NCBI RefSeq assembly: GCF_901000735.1
Contig: NC_081545.1
Span: 15,584,963-15,648,962 of the forward strand
Origin: Corylus avellana
Lineage: Eukaryota; Streptophyta; Magnoliopsida; Fagales; Betulaceae
Reading direction: 5' to 3'
Length of the DNA: 64,000 nt
Below the pieces are notes generated by a model that was not told where the DNA came from, did no database searches, and worked only from the letters and a program-made list of their open reading frames with translations. Within the stretch, counting starts at the first letter, position 1. Every line of letters starts with the position of its first letter. Below are positions 23,800 to 36,632 of the stretch, in pieces. A program made the translations under genes and the position numbers.

Positions 23800-24663
23800 G
23801 CTACTAAGGTGTGTTATAATGTCACTTTCCTTAAGAAATTATTTACCTCCACAGATATGGTATGCAAGAAGGTTACAGCAAATACTTCTCCAAGATACAA
23901 TGGAGCCCAAAAAACTTATGTATTTAATTGCGTTCTGCACAAAACGAAATTACCCTCAGATTTTTCTATTCTATTCAGAGACAAAGATTCAGATAATATA
24001 TTAAAATACAGAGAAGAGATTTTAAATTTATTGAATAATTAGAGATAATTATCAACACAATTGCTCAGATCATTTTGAATTTCGAAAATAAACTGCTGTT
24101 TTTGAATTTCGAAATTAAACTGCTTATTCAACGGACACCTAATCCTGACCGTTAGATTAAATAATTATCTAATAATAATCATTAGATCTTAATTATTTAA
24201 TCTCAACCATTAGATCAAAGTTAATTTGATTTTACAGTTAACTTTAATTACAGTCCAGTAAATCCAACGATTGGATCTACCTAGAAGCATTTTACGGTTT
24301 AGGTCAAACCACTAGATCGAATGATCTTAACCGTTCAAAAATGAATGGTCATGATTAGATCATTTCGATGCTTCGTGCCAATTGCGCCACTAGCGCCCTA
24401 CCGCCCACGCCACGCTCGCACGTGTGTGTCCAGTGCTTTGCATTGTACTAGCGTGTACTAATGTATAGCCAAGCTTTTTTAATCGCTTAAAGTTAGTTGA
24501 ACCTTATAAATGCCAACTTTACTTTCCCTCTTTCTAATATGAAATTCTCTTCCTTCAATGTTCTTTAAAACCTTCAATTTTAAAATATTTCCAAGATACA
24601 AAATAATATTTAATAGCTATTAATTTTGAAAATATTTCTACATATATGAGATATGTTTCAACA
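23800..24663 (-). repeat. probable LTR of the broken copia element
   Basis: On the minus strand it begins TGTTGAAACATATCTC at 24663, the usual look of a copia LTR start. It contains a possible TATA (complement of TTATAAATG near 24505) and lies upstream of the gag. The 3' end and a primer site could not be recognised, so the limits are approximate. Confidence 0.4.
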
Positions 24664-26417
24664 CGAAAACAAGAAGGATTTTCAAATTCATGATCATGAT
24701 GAGATGGGCTCTCATGCCACCCTCTTCATTCATTCTATGAATGGGTGGCAATAACTGGATCACTTGATGGGGGAAATGGGTCAAATCCAAATGGGCTTAG
24801 GCCTCAAAATAATGAAGCTCGAATCCTACCTACCTCCTCTCAAGTTAGCTCACCCATTCTTCTGTACTTCTTTAGTTGTTTCCACACCACTTGGGCCATT
24901 AGCTGAGGTTCTAAGACTAAACATCATAGTGATTTTAAAATGAGAATTTGAAAATGTAATTTTTAAAAGCAAAGTTAAGTGTTTGACAAAATCGTAATTT
25001 GCTATTTAAAATTGTAGTTTAGCTTAATCATTTTTAAAAAAATACTTCCTTGCCTGTGATTTGCATGTTCAAATCTCAATTTTTAAAAATGTAATTTAGT
25101 TTGAAATCAAACATTTTGTATGTTAAATCGTAATGCCAAACACACCCTAATTAGTTACCATTATTGGGAATAGTGTCATTAGATTTGTCATCAATTACAT
25201 CATGTGTTTAATATTTTTAAACCATTAATTAGAGAAGGAACGGGTGGGGGTCAATGGGTCATGACTCCTAATTCTAAATTTTTTTTTAAAAAAAATTAAA
25301 TTTAACCCCTTTCAAAATTAATATCATTTACTTGTTAACGCTCTCTAACCCTCAAATGAAAAATCCCAATTCCGCGTATGAAGTAATAATGGGTTGGAAT
25401 GGTAAAGAAGCCACGTAATGACAATGACACGGATAAAGAGGTGTCATTTCGCCCGTTACAAATTTAACTTTGCCATATGGTTTTTGACTTTGCACACATC
25501 TCCTCGTACAGAGAATTCCGGGAGCACCGACATACTTTTAAAAAAATAAAAATAAATAACATAAGGAACATCAACATCTACTGAAAAATATAGGGGACAT
25601 CAAAGATGTAACAACATGTCCCATCAGTATACAGGACCATGTTTCAGGTAAAATGAAAGAACACTTTAAAAAAGTATATATATTATTGCATTTTTGAACT
25701 CCACGTGTAACCCACATGAGATAGAAGGAATACAATGAAATTTTTTTCAAAAGAGGTGAAGTTTCAACAACAAATTCAAATAAGAAAAACAGAGCATCAA
25801 AATTAAAAACATCAAACAAAAAATAGTAGGTACATAAATGATTCCAAAAAAAACCATAAATGAACTGGGGTCAAAATCCAATTTTGCCTAGTATATGCTG
25901 ACGTGGGAAAATTGATTATACAACAAAAGCAGACAAAAACATCATACTCTTTTCTTAATTTTTTTTTTCCTCAGAAAGTTACAAAATATTAAATAAGAGT
26001 TTTGTCTTGTTTCAATTTTTCTAATTAAACACACATGACTTCTGAGAAGTGTGATGTTCGGAAATTGAGGAGATTCCTCATCTGGGAGTCCCACATTGGA
26101 CAATTTCAGAATATAGCTTGGTCGGTAATGGTACACTTTCACCTACTGTTCTTGCTATTTTTATTTTTATTTTTGATTATTCTTTTCTTTCCCACCTCCA
26201 TTATGGAAGGACCTATCCTAAAATGCTTTGTTTCTTTCTTTCTTGAGAATGATAACTCCCAAGAAAAAGCCTCCTTTTCTTTGTTTAAAAAGAAAGGAAA
26301 GAAAAAGTTGTAGGTCTCACAACCTTAGAAGAAAGACATCTGGGGTTGAAATCCATTTCATGTAATACTCTTAGGTATGGCATCTAAGCAATACCTTCTT
26401 TTTCTTTCTTTTTTTTT
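24664..26417. other. spacer, no gene seen
   Basis: AT-rich non-coding sequence with poly-T at about 26400-26420. A motif GTCCCACATTGG (about 26090) resembles the plant snRNA upstream element, but no snRNA follows. Confidence 0.55.
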
Positions 26418-26439
26418 TTTTAAATAAATTTTTTACTTT

Positions 26440-26830
26440 TATTTTATGGGAAAATACAAAATTAATCCGTATGGTTTACATTATTTGCGATTAGCTCCAT
26501 ATGGTATCAAAATCAACATAGAGATCATTGAAGTATGCCAAAAAAACAAATGAGTCTTTATAGCTAAATCCTGTCAACTGGTTTAACAGATTCTGATAAA
26601 ATGAAACGTTAGAGTCAATAAAACTGTGGGACATGTCTATTTAAGTAAGTATCATACTAACAAAGTCTATTAAATTTAGTTGACGAAATTTGATTGTAGG
26701 GGTTAAATTATTTTTTTGGTATACTTTAAGGAGCGGCGAATTCATTTTGATATCATAGACAGCTAATTGCAAATTAGATAAACCACATTGACTAATTTGA
26801 CATTTTTTTTTGTTAATTTTAAAGGAATGG
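26440..26830. mobile_element. long-TIR fold-back MITE, copy 1
   Basis: The left arm (TCCGTATGGTTTACATTATT, then GCGATTAGCTCCATATGGTA) pairs with the right arm (ATCATAGACAGCTAATTGCA, then AATTAGATAAACCACATTGA). A second copy is at about 31578-31960 in the duplication. Confidence 0.75.
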
Positions 26831-27530
26831 CCCAAATAACAAAAAAAATAAAATAAAATAAAATAAAAAAGGTTGTTGGGGTTATTTTTTGTAAGTATTT
26901 GTTGGCCACCCTCAAATAATTGGTCTAGGGTGGCTAATCCACCTCTTCGATGATTTGGTCACCTTTAAAATGATGGTTCGACCTATCCAAACGGCCAATA
27001 TGAAATGGTTATCTTAGGTTTGGCTACCCAACCAGTAGGTCCAGTACTAACAAATTCACTTTTTTTTTTTTTATAAAAAAAAAAAAAATTATATTTATAG
27101 CATTGAGGCATAGTTGGCAGTACCTGGACTTGTTAAACGAAGTGTCCATAAATAATTGTACTGCACCTAAATATTGATTATTGCATGAGATTTGAATCTG
27201 AAATTGAGTGGGGCGAGGTGAATGAGAATATCATTACTTTCTATTGCGCCACAACAGTAAAAGTATCACTACTTTTTTTTTTTTTCATTGCCTTTGAAGC
27301 TTTAGGTTTCTATCACAGGGAGCCTTTATTTACCATAAATTCTTTTTACTCAAACCTGGATCTTAAAAAGGCGTTTCTTTTTAACTTTTTTCTTTTTTAT
27401 TTTCAGTAAAGTGGCGACTCCCGGTGAACTTTTGAAATCAGTAAATTCTGTTCTCTTATTCCTTTTTTTTTTACCATTAGTTACTTGAACAGTTTGCATA
27501 TGCATGGGATGCGTAGGTGAAATACTGGTA

Positions 27531-27957
27531 AGAGCATTTACAATGGCTTTGACATTTTTTTTTATTTTTATCTAAAATAGATAAAAAAAAATACTAAAAA
27601 AATTTATCTACATCGAAGTATGTATCTCAAATGTAAAATACATTTTTGTTATATTTGTGAACAGTGCATCCATCTCATTAATATACTATTTACCGATCCA
27701 CATATTTTTTCCCAAAAATTTATCCTACTATTTCTCTCTCCACATCTATTTTTTTTTCTTCCAAAAGTTGAAAAATATGATCTTTAAGAAAAATACAATC
27801 CTTATAAAATTAAAATTAAAATGATATAGATAAAAATAAAAATAAAAGATAATCGAATGTATGGTGTCTTTTAAAACTCATTAGTTAAAGTAGATAAAGT
27901 AGGTTTCGATTAGTTATTTCGCATAAAAATATACATAAACCAATGCGAATGCTCTAA
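27531..27957. mobile_element. MITE with GAGCATT termini
   Basis: Left end AGAGCATTTACAATGG and right end CCAATGCGAATGCTCT are imperfect inverted repeats. The interior has no coding sequence. It is repeated at about 32675-33100. Confidence 0.65.
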
Positions 27958-27972
27958 AACAAATAATAAAAA

Positions 27973-28214
27973 GGACAAAGTTTTCCTCCAAACTGGGTTG
28001 GAGAAATTTCCTTCAACCTAGTCTATAAAAGTGACATGTATCCCTTAACATGTGAGATACACATGTTTTTTTAATAGCAGAGACAAAATTGAAATAAATT
28101 TTATTAAAAACTCATGTGCGTCTCACATGTTATTAAAAAAATGGATACATGTCATTTTTATAGACTAAAATTTAAGAAAATTCCTCCAATCCAGTTTGAG
28201 TGAAAACTTTATCC
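27973..28214. mobile_element. MITE family 'GGACAAAGTTTTC', copy 1
   Basis: A fold-back of about 240 bp from GGACAAAGTTTTCCTCC to AACTTTATCC, arms pairing over most of their length (ATAAAAGTGACATGT with its complement). Other copies are at 33114-33354 and 43669-43904. Confidence 0.85.
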
Positions 28215-28299
28215 AAATAAAAAAGAAGATTTGTAGTGAAATGTGAGTATTATCATAAAAATAGTATTCAAAAAGTAGAAATGCAATAGGTTATGAGAG

Positions 28300-28650
28300 T
28301 AATTTTAAAAGTTTTTCTTGCATCACTTAAAAAATGAGGTGGCTTTCAATATTTGATCAAAATTCGATAATGACCAATCACAAGCCCAATGGTAATTTTA
28401 AGAGCCACATCATTCTTGAAGGATACAAAAGAGACTTGTAGCATTACTCGCGTTATGTGTAGGATATCGTAAAGTAATGCTATAAGTCACTCTTATGTCA
28501 CTTTTGTATCCCTCCAAGAATAATGTGGCTCTTAAAATCACCATTGAACTTGTGATTGATCATTATTAAATTTTGATCAAATTGTGATATTAAAAGTCAC
28601 CTCATTTTTTGAGTGACACAAGATGAACTTCTAAAAGTACTCGATATCGT
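28300..28650. mobile_element. fold-back MITE with AAAAAATGAGGTG arms
   Basis: Arms such as CACTTAAAAAATGAGGTGGC (near 28325) pair with the complement of GTCACCTCATTTTTTGAGTG (near 28597). The centre has a second inverted pair around GAATGATGTGGCTCTTAAAA-type sequence. A second copy is at about 33443-33790. Confidence 0.75.
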
Positions 28651-28703
28651 ATGTAGACAGTTATCTATTTCAATTAAAAGTTTGAGCTTGTAGTACTACA
28701 GTC

Positions 28704-28780
28704 AGGGACGGAGGTAGAGTTTACTATGACAGGGGCCAATGGCCAATAAATTGTGTTGTTAGGGGTCGATATGCCAAAAA
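28704..28780 (+). mobile_element. hAT-like terminal fragment (CAGGGACGGAGG)
   Basis: CAGGGACGGAGGTAG followed by ACAGGGGCCAATGG resembles the start of Ac-like hAT MITEs. No matching second end was found nearby. It is repeated at 33847 in copy 2. Confidence 0.4.
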
Positions 28781-28844
28781 AAAAAAAAATTATTATTTTT
28801 ACCTTCAATTATTTTTATTTTTTATTTTTACCTTCAATATCCAA

Positions 28845-28917
28845 TTAGTTATAGTGTATTGGTATTTTTGTTATCTCAAAAAGTGAAAAGACAAAAATAC
28901 ATCTCTACTATAACTAA
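28845..28917. mobile_element. short palindromic MITE, family 'TTAGTTATA', copy 1
   Basis: TTAGTTATAGT at the left pairs with ACTATAACTAA at the right; GTATTTTTGT pairs with ACAAAAATAC inside; the loop is CTCAAAAAGTGAAAAG. There are five copies in the window (also 29801-29882, 33993-34076, 34948-35033 and 44004-44077). Confidence 0.8.
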
Positions 28918-29099
28918 CAAGATACTCTCCAGTTCAAAAATGATCTTGTTCCATAAGCAGTGGTATCTAATTGAGTATTTTAAATGACGTAGCAAACTAT
29001 TCACAATTAGATCTATAAAATATAATATGAATCATAAAATAAAATTGAGTGCATCTCATCAATTTGGTGGAGGGTTAATTTGGATCAAAATATCCTACA

Positions 29100-29103
<4 letters not shown>

Positions 29104-29138
<35 letters not shown>
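29104..29138. repeat. poly(A) run
   Basis: About 35 A in a row. The same run occurs at 34259-34293 in copy 2. Confidence 0.95.
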
Positions 29139-29143
<5 letters not shown>

Positions 29144-29723
29144 AAATTCTAAATTCTAAAATTATGTAAACTCATGTTATTCCTTGCATTAATCAGCTTA
29201 CTATTAAAAAGTTGACATGCTTCTCACTACTTTAAAAAACGTATTAAAAAGGTGATATTTAAAAAAACGTGCAGACCGAATTTAAAGAATTAATACTACT
29301 CAATTTATGATATATAATTTTTTATATCTTATTTTTATTGCATAAATGCACAGAGCACGTGCCATACTAAACAAAAAGTATTTTTTCATATATATATTTC
29401 CCTTTCTCTGGGCGAGTGACATAATGATTAATCTTTGATATATACTCACATGGAGCATGAAAACTTGTCTCACACTTGTGTTAAAATGAAATGTATTCGA
29501 GGGGCGTTATAATTTTCCTCAAGAAATTCCTAACTTTATCAACATCTAATCATGACTCAATATTCAAAATAACAATTGTAGCATGATAATTACCATCAAT
29601 CAAGGTTTGATCCTTGATATATGGACGACAATTTCGAAAACAACAAAAGTGATTCCAATAATAATTATGTCTATTTTAAATTTGAACTGCTTTGGAAAAG
29701 GGTATGTTTTGAATTGAATTAAG

Positions 29724-29755
<32 letters not shown>
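29724..29755. repeat. (AAT)n microsatellite
   Basis: About ten AAT units. The matching place in copy 2 (about 34886-34903) has fewer units, so it separates the two copies. Confidence 0.9.
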
Positions 29756-29800
29756 GATAATTATTGAGGAGCATGTTTGAGATTGTGTTAGAAGAATTAG

Positions 29801-29882
29801 GATCTAGTTAGTTATAATAAAGATGTATTTTTGTTCTCTCAGAAAGTGACAAAAATACTCCTCAATAATAACTAACTGGATA
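29801..29882. mobile_element. short palindromic MITE, family 'TTAGTTATA', copy 2
   Basis: GATCTAGTTAGTTATAATA at the left pairs with TATTATAACTAACTGGAT-like sequence at the right. Same loop as copy 1 with a 4-bp loss (GTGACAAAAA for GTGAAAAGACAAAAA). Confidence 0.8.
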
Positions 29883-31176
29883 CTCTTAAGTTTATTTGAA
29901 CTGAAAATGATTATGTTTTGTGTTAGAAAGTAGAGTTTTTAAAGTTAAAAATATATTAAAACGTATTTTGTTTTGTGTTAAAGTTAAAAAGATGTATTTT
30001 AAGCTTTTTTCAAAAAATATGTTTGTGCAATTTTTAAAACATGTTTGAGATTACGTTGAAAAATAGAATTTTTAAAGTAAAAAATAGCTTTTTAGGAAAA
30101 AAAAAAAAAACTTTAATTTTAAGTTTTTTTTAAAAATGCGTTTTGGATATTTTTAGAGTTAAAAAATTAAAAAAAATATTTTTGAATTTTGTATTAAAAA
30201 TATCACATTTTTTTAGCACATCTTTTTAAATATTAAAAGTATTTTCCAATTCCGAACAGGATGCTAGGATGTTGCTCCATCCCATCCAACTTCGTTTGCC
30301 CCAAAATAATGAAAATAAAAGCACGATTAATTATTTAAAAGTAATTTAGGGAAGTTTAAAATCGAAGTAAATTGTTGCCAAATGTGGTGATAGATGATTA
30401 TCATTTAAAATTACTATTAGATCTGTAAGGGTTCATGTGTGAGACCTATATGATTGCACAGATTTAATGATGATTTTGAAAAGTAAGAAATGCGAGAAGA
30501 ATCCAACATCCATTTCATTTGGGGGTGTCCCTTTATTTGTGAACCCGAGTAAACATGCTACTCTTTCAACTCTTGTCTAATTATTGTTCAACTCTTTTTT
30601 AAATTTACCATTTGATTTGTAGGACCACATGGGGTAAATTTGATTATATATATATATATATAATATTTTTATCTATTTAAAGTTGATGTGGCTTTTAAAA
30701 TCACAATTTGGTCAAAATTTAATAACAATCAATCCAAAATTTAAATGTGATTTTAAAAGTCATACAAACTTTGAGGATTAAAGAAGAATAAAATGATGGT
30801 ATATAGCATTAGAAGTTGACGTTAATATAGTTTATACTGAATTTGTTAGTTTATTCAAGAGACCACGTTGTCTCTTTTAAAATCTATTCGATTTAATATG
30901 CATTGTCTGTTTTTTAACAGCATACATGCTATAATTTTGTTAAACAACATTGAAGCTGTATCCATTTTATTTATCACCCTCAATCCCTTAAAGCCTATGT
31001 AGCGTGATTCTCCAATGAAGAATCAATCTCAAATGCTATGAAGTAATTATATTCATCACCATTCCACCAATCACCTCCATCCCCTAAAAGCCTATGTAGC
31101 GTGAGGGACCACGACACATAAGGACTACGATTCTCTATGGTTTTTTATATTACAATGATGTACTTGTTAAAAAATA

Positions 31177-31424
31177 TAGGAAAACAAATATAATTTAGCT
31201 TCCTAAACTACTAGACATTTTCATTTTAACCCCTTAATGTTCAAAAAGTGATAAAGTAGCCTTCTAAACTACCAAACAGTTGCAATTTGGCTATTCCCTT
31301 AGTCATTATTGTCAAATAGGATGAAAAATTCAAAACTACATCGTTTTGACAAGGTTAAGTTACTAAAATGCCATTTTGAAAAAAAAAAAAAAAAAAGTGC
31401 CTCCAAAACGATGTCATTTTGAGG

Positions 31425-31455
<31 letters not shown>
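31177..31455. mobile_element. left arm of a large palindrome, cut by gap
   Basis: Same sequence as the left arm of the complete palindrome at 36346-37048. Its right arm is missing because the contig ends in the A run at 31455. Confidence 0.85.
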
Positions 31456-31555
31456 NNNNNNNNNNNNNNNNNNNNNNNNNNNNNNNNNNNNNNNNNNNNN
31501 NNNNNNNNNNNNNNNNNNNNNNNNNNNNNNNNNNNNNNNNNNNNNNNNNNNNNNN
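31456..31555. other. assembly gap, 100 N
   Basis: Exactly 100 N, a common placeholder for a gap of unknown size. It separates the two copies of the 5-kb segment. Confidence 0.99.
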
Positions 31556-33113
31556 TTTTAAATAAATTTTTTACTTTTATTTTATGGGAAAATACAAAAT
31601 TAATCCGTATGGTTTACATTATTTGCGATTAGCTCCATATGGTATCAAAATCAACATAGAGATCATTGAAGTATGCCAAAAAAACAAATGAGTCTTTACA
31701 GCTAAATTTCGTCAACTGGTTTAACAGATTCTGATAACATAAAACGTTAGAGTCAATAAAACTGTGACACGTGTCTATTTAAGTAAATATCACACTAACG
31801 AAGTCTATTAAATTTAGTTGACGAAATTTGATTGTACGGGCTAAATTATTTTGTTGGCATACTTTAAGGATCAGTTAATTCATTTTGATATCATAGAGAG
31901 CTAATTGCAAATTAGATAAACCACATGGACTAATTTAAAATTTTTCTGTTAATTTTAAATGAATGACCCAAATAACAAAATAAAAAAATAAAAAATAAAA
32001 ATGGTTGTTGGGGTTATTTTTTGTAAGTATTTGTTGGCCACCCTCAAATAATTGGTCAAGGGTGGCTAAACCACCTCTCGGATGATTTGGTCACCTTTAA
32101 AATGATGGTTCGACCTATCCAAACGGCCAATATGAAATGGTTATCCTAGGTTCGGCTACCCAACCAGTAGGTCCAGTACTAACAAATTCACTTTTTTTTT
32201 ATATAAAAAAAAAAAAAAAAATTATATTTATATTTATAGCATTGAGGCATAGTTGGCAGTACCTGGACTTGTTAAACGAAGTGTCCATAAATAATTGTAC
32301 TGCACCTAAATATTGATTATTGCATGAGATTTGAATCTGAAATTGAGTGGGGCGAGGTGAAAGAGAATATCATTACTTTCTATTGCCACAACAGTAAAAG
32401 TATCACTACTTTGTTTTTTTTTCATTGCCTTTGAAGCTTTAGCTTTCTATCACAGGGAGCCTTTATTTACCATAAATTCTTTTTACTCAAACCTGGATCT
32501 TAAAAAGGAATTTCTTTTTAACTTTTTTCTTTTTTATTTTCAGTAAAGTGGCGACTCCGGTGAACTTTTGAAATCAGTAAATTCTGTTCTCTTATTCTTT
32601 TTTTTTTTTTTTTTTTACCATTAGTTACTTGAACAGTTTGCATATGCATGGGATGCGTAGGTGAAATACTGGTAAGAGCATTTACAATGGCTTTGACATT
32701 TTTTTATTTTTATCAAAAATAGATAAGAAAAATATTTAAAAAATTATCTACATCGAATTATGCATCTCAAATGTAAAATACATTTTTGTTGTATTTGTGA
32801 ACAGTGCATTCATCTCATTAATATACCATTTCCCGATCCACATGTTTTTTCCAAAAAATTTATTCTACTATTTCTCTCTCCACATCTATTTTTTTTTTCT
32901 TCCAAAAGTTAAAAAATATGATCTTTAGGAAAAATACAATCCTTATAAAGTAAAAATTAAAATGATATAGATAAAAATAAAAATAAAAGATAATCGAATG
33001 TATGATGTCTTTTAAAACTCATTCGCTAAAGTAGATAAAGTAGGTTTTGATTAGTTATTTTGCATAAAAATATACATAAACCAATGTGAATGCTCTAAAA
33101 CAAATAGTAAAAA

Positions 33114-33354
33114 GGACAAAGTTTTCGTCCAAACTGGGTTGGAGAAATTTTCTTCAATCTAGTCTATAAAAGTGACATGTGTCCCTTAACATATGAGATG
33201 CACATGTTTTTTTAATAGCAGAAATAAAATTGAAATAAATTTGATTAAAAACTCATGTGCATCTCACATGTTATTAAAAAAATGGATACATATCACTTTT
33301 ATAGACTAAGTTTAAGAAAATTCATCAAACTCAGTTTGAGTGAAAACTTTATCC
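33114..33354. mobile_element. MITE family 'GGACAAAGTTTTC', copy 2
   Basis: Same as 27973-28214 with scattered substitutions; lies in segment copy 2. Confidence 0.85.
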
Positions 33355-33992
33355 AAATAAAAAAAAAAAAAAAGGTTTGTAGTGAAATGTGAGTATTATC
33401 ATAAAAATAGTATTCAAAAAGTAGAAATGCAATAGGTTATGAGAGTAATTTTAAAAGTTTATCTTGTATCACTTAAAAAATGAGATGGCTTTCAATATTT
33501 GATCAAAATTTGATAATGACCAATTACAAGCTCAATGGTAATTTAAGAGCTACATCATTCTTGAAGGATACAAAAGGAACTTGTAGCATTACTCGCGTTA
33601 TCTGTAGGAATTCGTAGAGTAATGCTACAAGTCACTCTTATGTCACTTTTGTATCCCTCCAAGAATAATGTGGCTCTTAAAATCACCATTGAACTTGTGA
33701 TTGATCATTATTGAATTTTGATCAAATTGTAATATTAAAAGTTACCTCATTTTTTGAGTGACAAAAGAGGAACTTCTAAAAGTACTCAATATCGTATATA
33801 GACAGTTATCTATTTCAGTTAAAAGTTTGAGTTTGTAGTACTATGGTCAGGGACGGAGGTAGAGTTTACTATGACAGGGGCCAATGGCCAATAAATTGTA
33901 TTGTTAGGGGTCAATATGCCAAAAAAATAAATAAAAAATTACCTTATAAATTATTATTTTTACCTTCAATTTTTTTTTTTTTTACCTTAAAT

Positions 33993-34076
33993 ATCCAGTT
34001 AGTTATAGTGTATGAGAATTTTTGTCATCTCAAAAAATGAAAAGACAAAAATACATCTCCACTATAACTAACGGAA
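33993..34076. mobile_element. short palindromic MITE, family 'TTAGTTATA', copy 3
   Basis: ATCCAGTTAGTTATAG pairs with ACTATAACTAACGGAAT. It corresponds to 28845-28917 in segment copy 1. Confidence 0.8.
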
Positions 34077-34253
34077 TACTCTCCAGTTCAAAAATGATAT
34101 TGTTCCATAAGTAGTGGTATCTAATTGAGTATTTTAAATGACGTGGCAAACTATTCACAATTAGATCTATAAAATATAATATGAATCATAAAATAAAATT
34201 GAGTGCATCTCATTCAATTTGGTGGAGGGTTAACTTGGATCAAAATATCCTAC

Positions 34254-34298
<45 letters not shown>

Positions 34299-34947
34299 AA
34301 ATTCTAAATTCTAAAATTATGTAAACTCATGTTATTCCTTGCATTAATCAGCTTACTATTAAAAAGTTGACATGCTTCTCACTACTTTAAAAAACGTATT
34401 AAAAAGGTGATATTTAAAAAAACGTGCAGACCGAATTTAAAGAATTAATACTACTCAATTTATGATATATAATTTTTTATATCTTATTTTTATTGCATAA
34501 ATGCACAGAGCACGTGCCATACTAAACAAAAAGTATTTTTTCATATATATATTTCCCTTTCTCTGGGCGAGTGACATAATGATTAATCTTTGATATATAC
34601 TCACATGGAGCATGAAAACTTGTCTCACACTTGTGTTAAAATGAAATGTATTCGAGGGGCGTTATAATTTTCCTCAAGAAATTCCTAACTTTATCAACAT
34701 CTAATCATGACTCAATATTCAAAATAACAATTGTAGCATGATAATTAATTACCATCAATCAAGGTTTGATCCTTGATATATGGACGACAATTTCGAAAAC
34801 AACAAAAGTGATTCCAATAATAATTATGTCTATTTTAAATTTGAACTGCTTTGGAAAAGGGTATGTTTTGAATTGAATTAAGTATAATAATAATAATAAT
34901 AAGATGATTATTGAGGAGCATGTTTGAGATTGTGTTAGAAGAATTAG

Positions 34948-35033
34948 GATCTAGTTAGTTATAATAAAAATGTATTTTTGTTCTCTCAGAAAGTGAAAAG
35001 ACAAAAATACTCCTCAATAATAACTAACTGGAT
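34948..35033. mobile_element. short palindromic MITE, family 'TTAGTTATA', copy 4
   Basis: Corresponds to 29801-29882 but keeps the full loop GTGAAAAGACAAAAA. Confidence 0.8.
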
Positions 35034-35804
35034 ACTCTTAAGTTTATTTGAACTAAAAATGATTATGTTTTGTGTTAGAAAGTAGAGTTTTTAAAGTTAA
35101 AAAGATATTAAAACGTATTCTGTTTTGTGTTAAAGTTAAAGATGTATTTTAAGCTTTTTTCAAAAAAATATGTTTGTGCAATTTTTAAAACGTGTTTGAG
35201 ATTACGTTGGAAAATAGAATTTTTAAAGTAAAAAATAGCTTTTTAGGAAAAAAAAAAAAAAACAAAACTTTAATTTTAAGTTTTTTTTAAAAATGCGTTT
35301 TGGATATTTTTAGAGTTAAAAAATTATTATTATTTTTTTTTTGAATTTTGTATTAAATATATCACATTTTATTAGCACATCTTTTTAAATATTAAAAGTA
35401 TTTTCCAATTCCGAACAGGATGCTAGGATGTTGCTCCATCCCATCCAACTTCGTTTGCCTCAAAATAATGAAAATAAAAGCACGATTAATTATTTAAAAG
35501 TAATTCAGGGAAGTTTAAAATCGAAGTAAATTGTTGCCAAATGTGGTGATAGATGATTATCATTTAAAATTATTATTAGATCTGTAAAGGGTCCATGTGT
35601 GAGACCTATATGATTGCATAGATTTAATGATGATTTTGAAAAGTAAGAAATGCGAGAAGAATCCAACATCCATTTCATTTGGGGGTGTCCCTTTATTTGT
35701 GAACCCTAGTAAACATGCTACTCTTTCAACTCTTGTCTAATTATTGTTCAACTCTTTTTTAAATTTACCATTTGATTTGTAGGACCACATGGGGTAAATT
35801 TGAT

Positions 35805-35837
<33 letters not shown>

Positions 35838-36345
35838 TTTATCTATTTAAAGTTGATGTGGCTTTTAAAATCACAATTTGGTCAAAATTTAATAACAATC
35901 AATCCAAAATTTAAATGTGATTTTAAAAGTCATACAAACTTTGAGGATTAAAGAAGAATAAAATGATAGTATATAGCATTAGAAGTTGACGTTAATATAG
36001 TTTATACTGAATTTGTTAGTTTATTCAAGAGACCACGTTGTCTCTTTTAAAATCTATTCGATTTAATATGCATTGTCTGTTTTTTAACAGCATACATGCT
36101 ATAATTTTGTTAAACAACATTGAAGCTGTATCCATTTTATTTATCACCCTCAATCCCTTAAAGACTATGTAGCGTGATTCTCCAATGAAGAATCAATCTC
36201 AAATGCTATGAAGTAATTATATTCATCACCATTCCACCAATCACCTCCATCCCCTAAAAGCCTATGTAGCGTGAGGGACCACGACACATAAGGACTACGA
36301 TTCTCTATGGTTTTTTATATTACAATGATGTACTTGTTAAAAAAT

Positions 36346-36594
36346 ATAGGAAAACAAATATAATTTAGCTTCCTAAACTACTAGACATTTTCATTTTAAC
36401 CCCTTAATGTTCAAAAAGTGATAAAGTAGCCTTCTAAACTACCAAACAGTTGCAATTTGGCTATTCCCTTAGTCATTATTGTCAAATAGGATGAAAAATT
36501 CAAAACTACATCGTTTTGACAAGGTTAAGTTACTAAAATGCCATTTTGAAAAAAAAAAAAAAAAAAGTGCCTCCAAAACGATGTCATTTTGAGG

Positions 36595-36632
<38 letters not shown>

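Larger units (their letters stand above)
26418..31455. repeat. 5-kb duplicated segment, copy 1
   Basis: Matches 31556 to about 36625 from end to end in the same orientation. It begins in a T run (TTTTAAATAAATTTT) and stops in an A run at an N gap. The first half differs from copy 2 by scattered substitutions and indels; the last ~2.3 kb is almost identical. It contains MITEs only, no gene. Confidence 0.95.
31556..36625. repeat. 5-kb duplicated segment, copy 2
   Basis: Aligns with 26418-31455; the offset grows from 5138 to 5170 through small indels. It starts immediately after the 100-N gap and continues into unique sequence beyond the palindrome. Confidence 0.95.

Noticed and set aside
26041..26140. 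GTCCCACATTGG with a TATA-like stretch, resembling a plant snRNA promoter
   Set aside because: The element is imperfect and no U-snRNA sequence follows.
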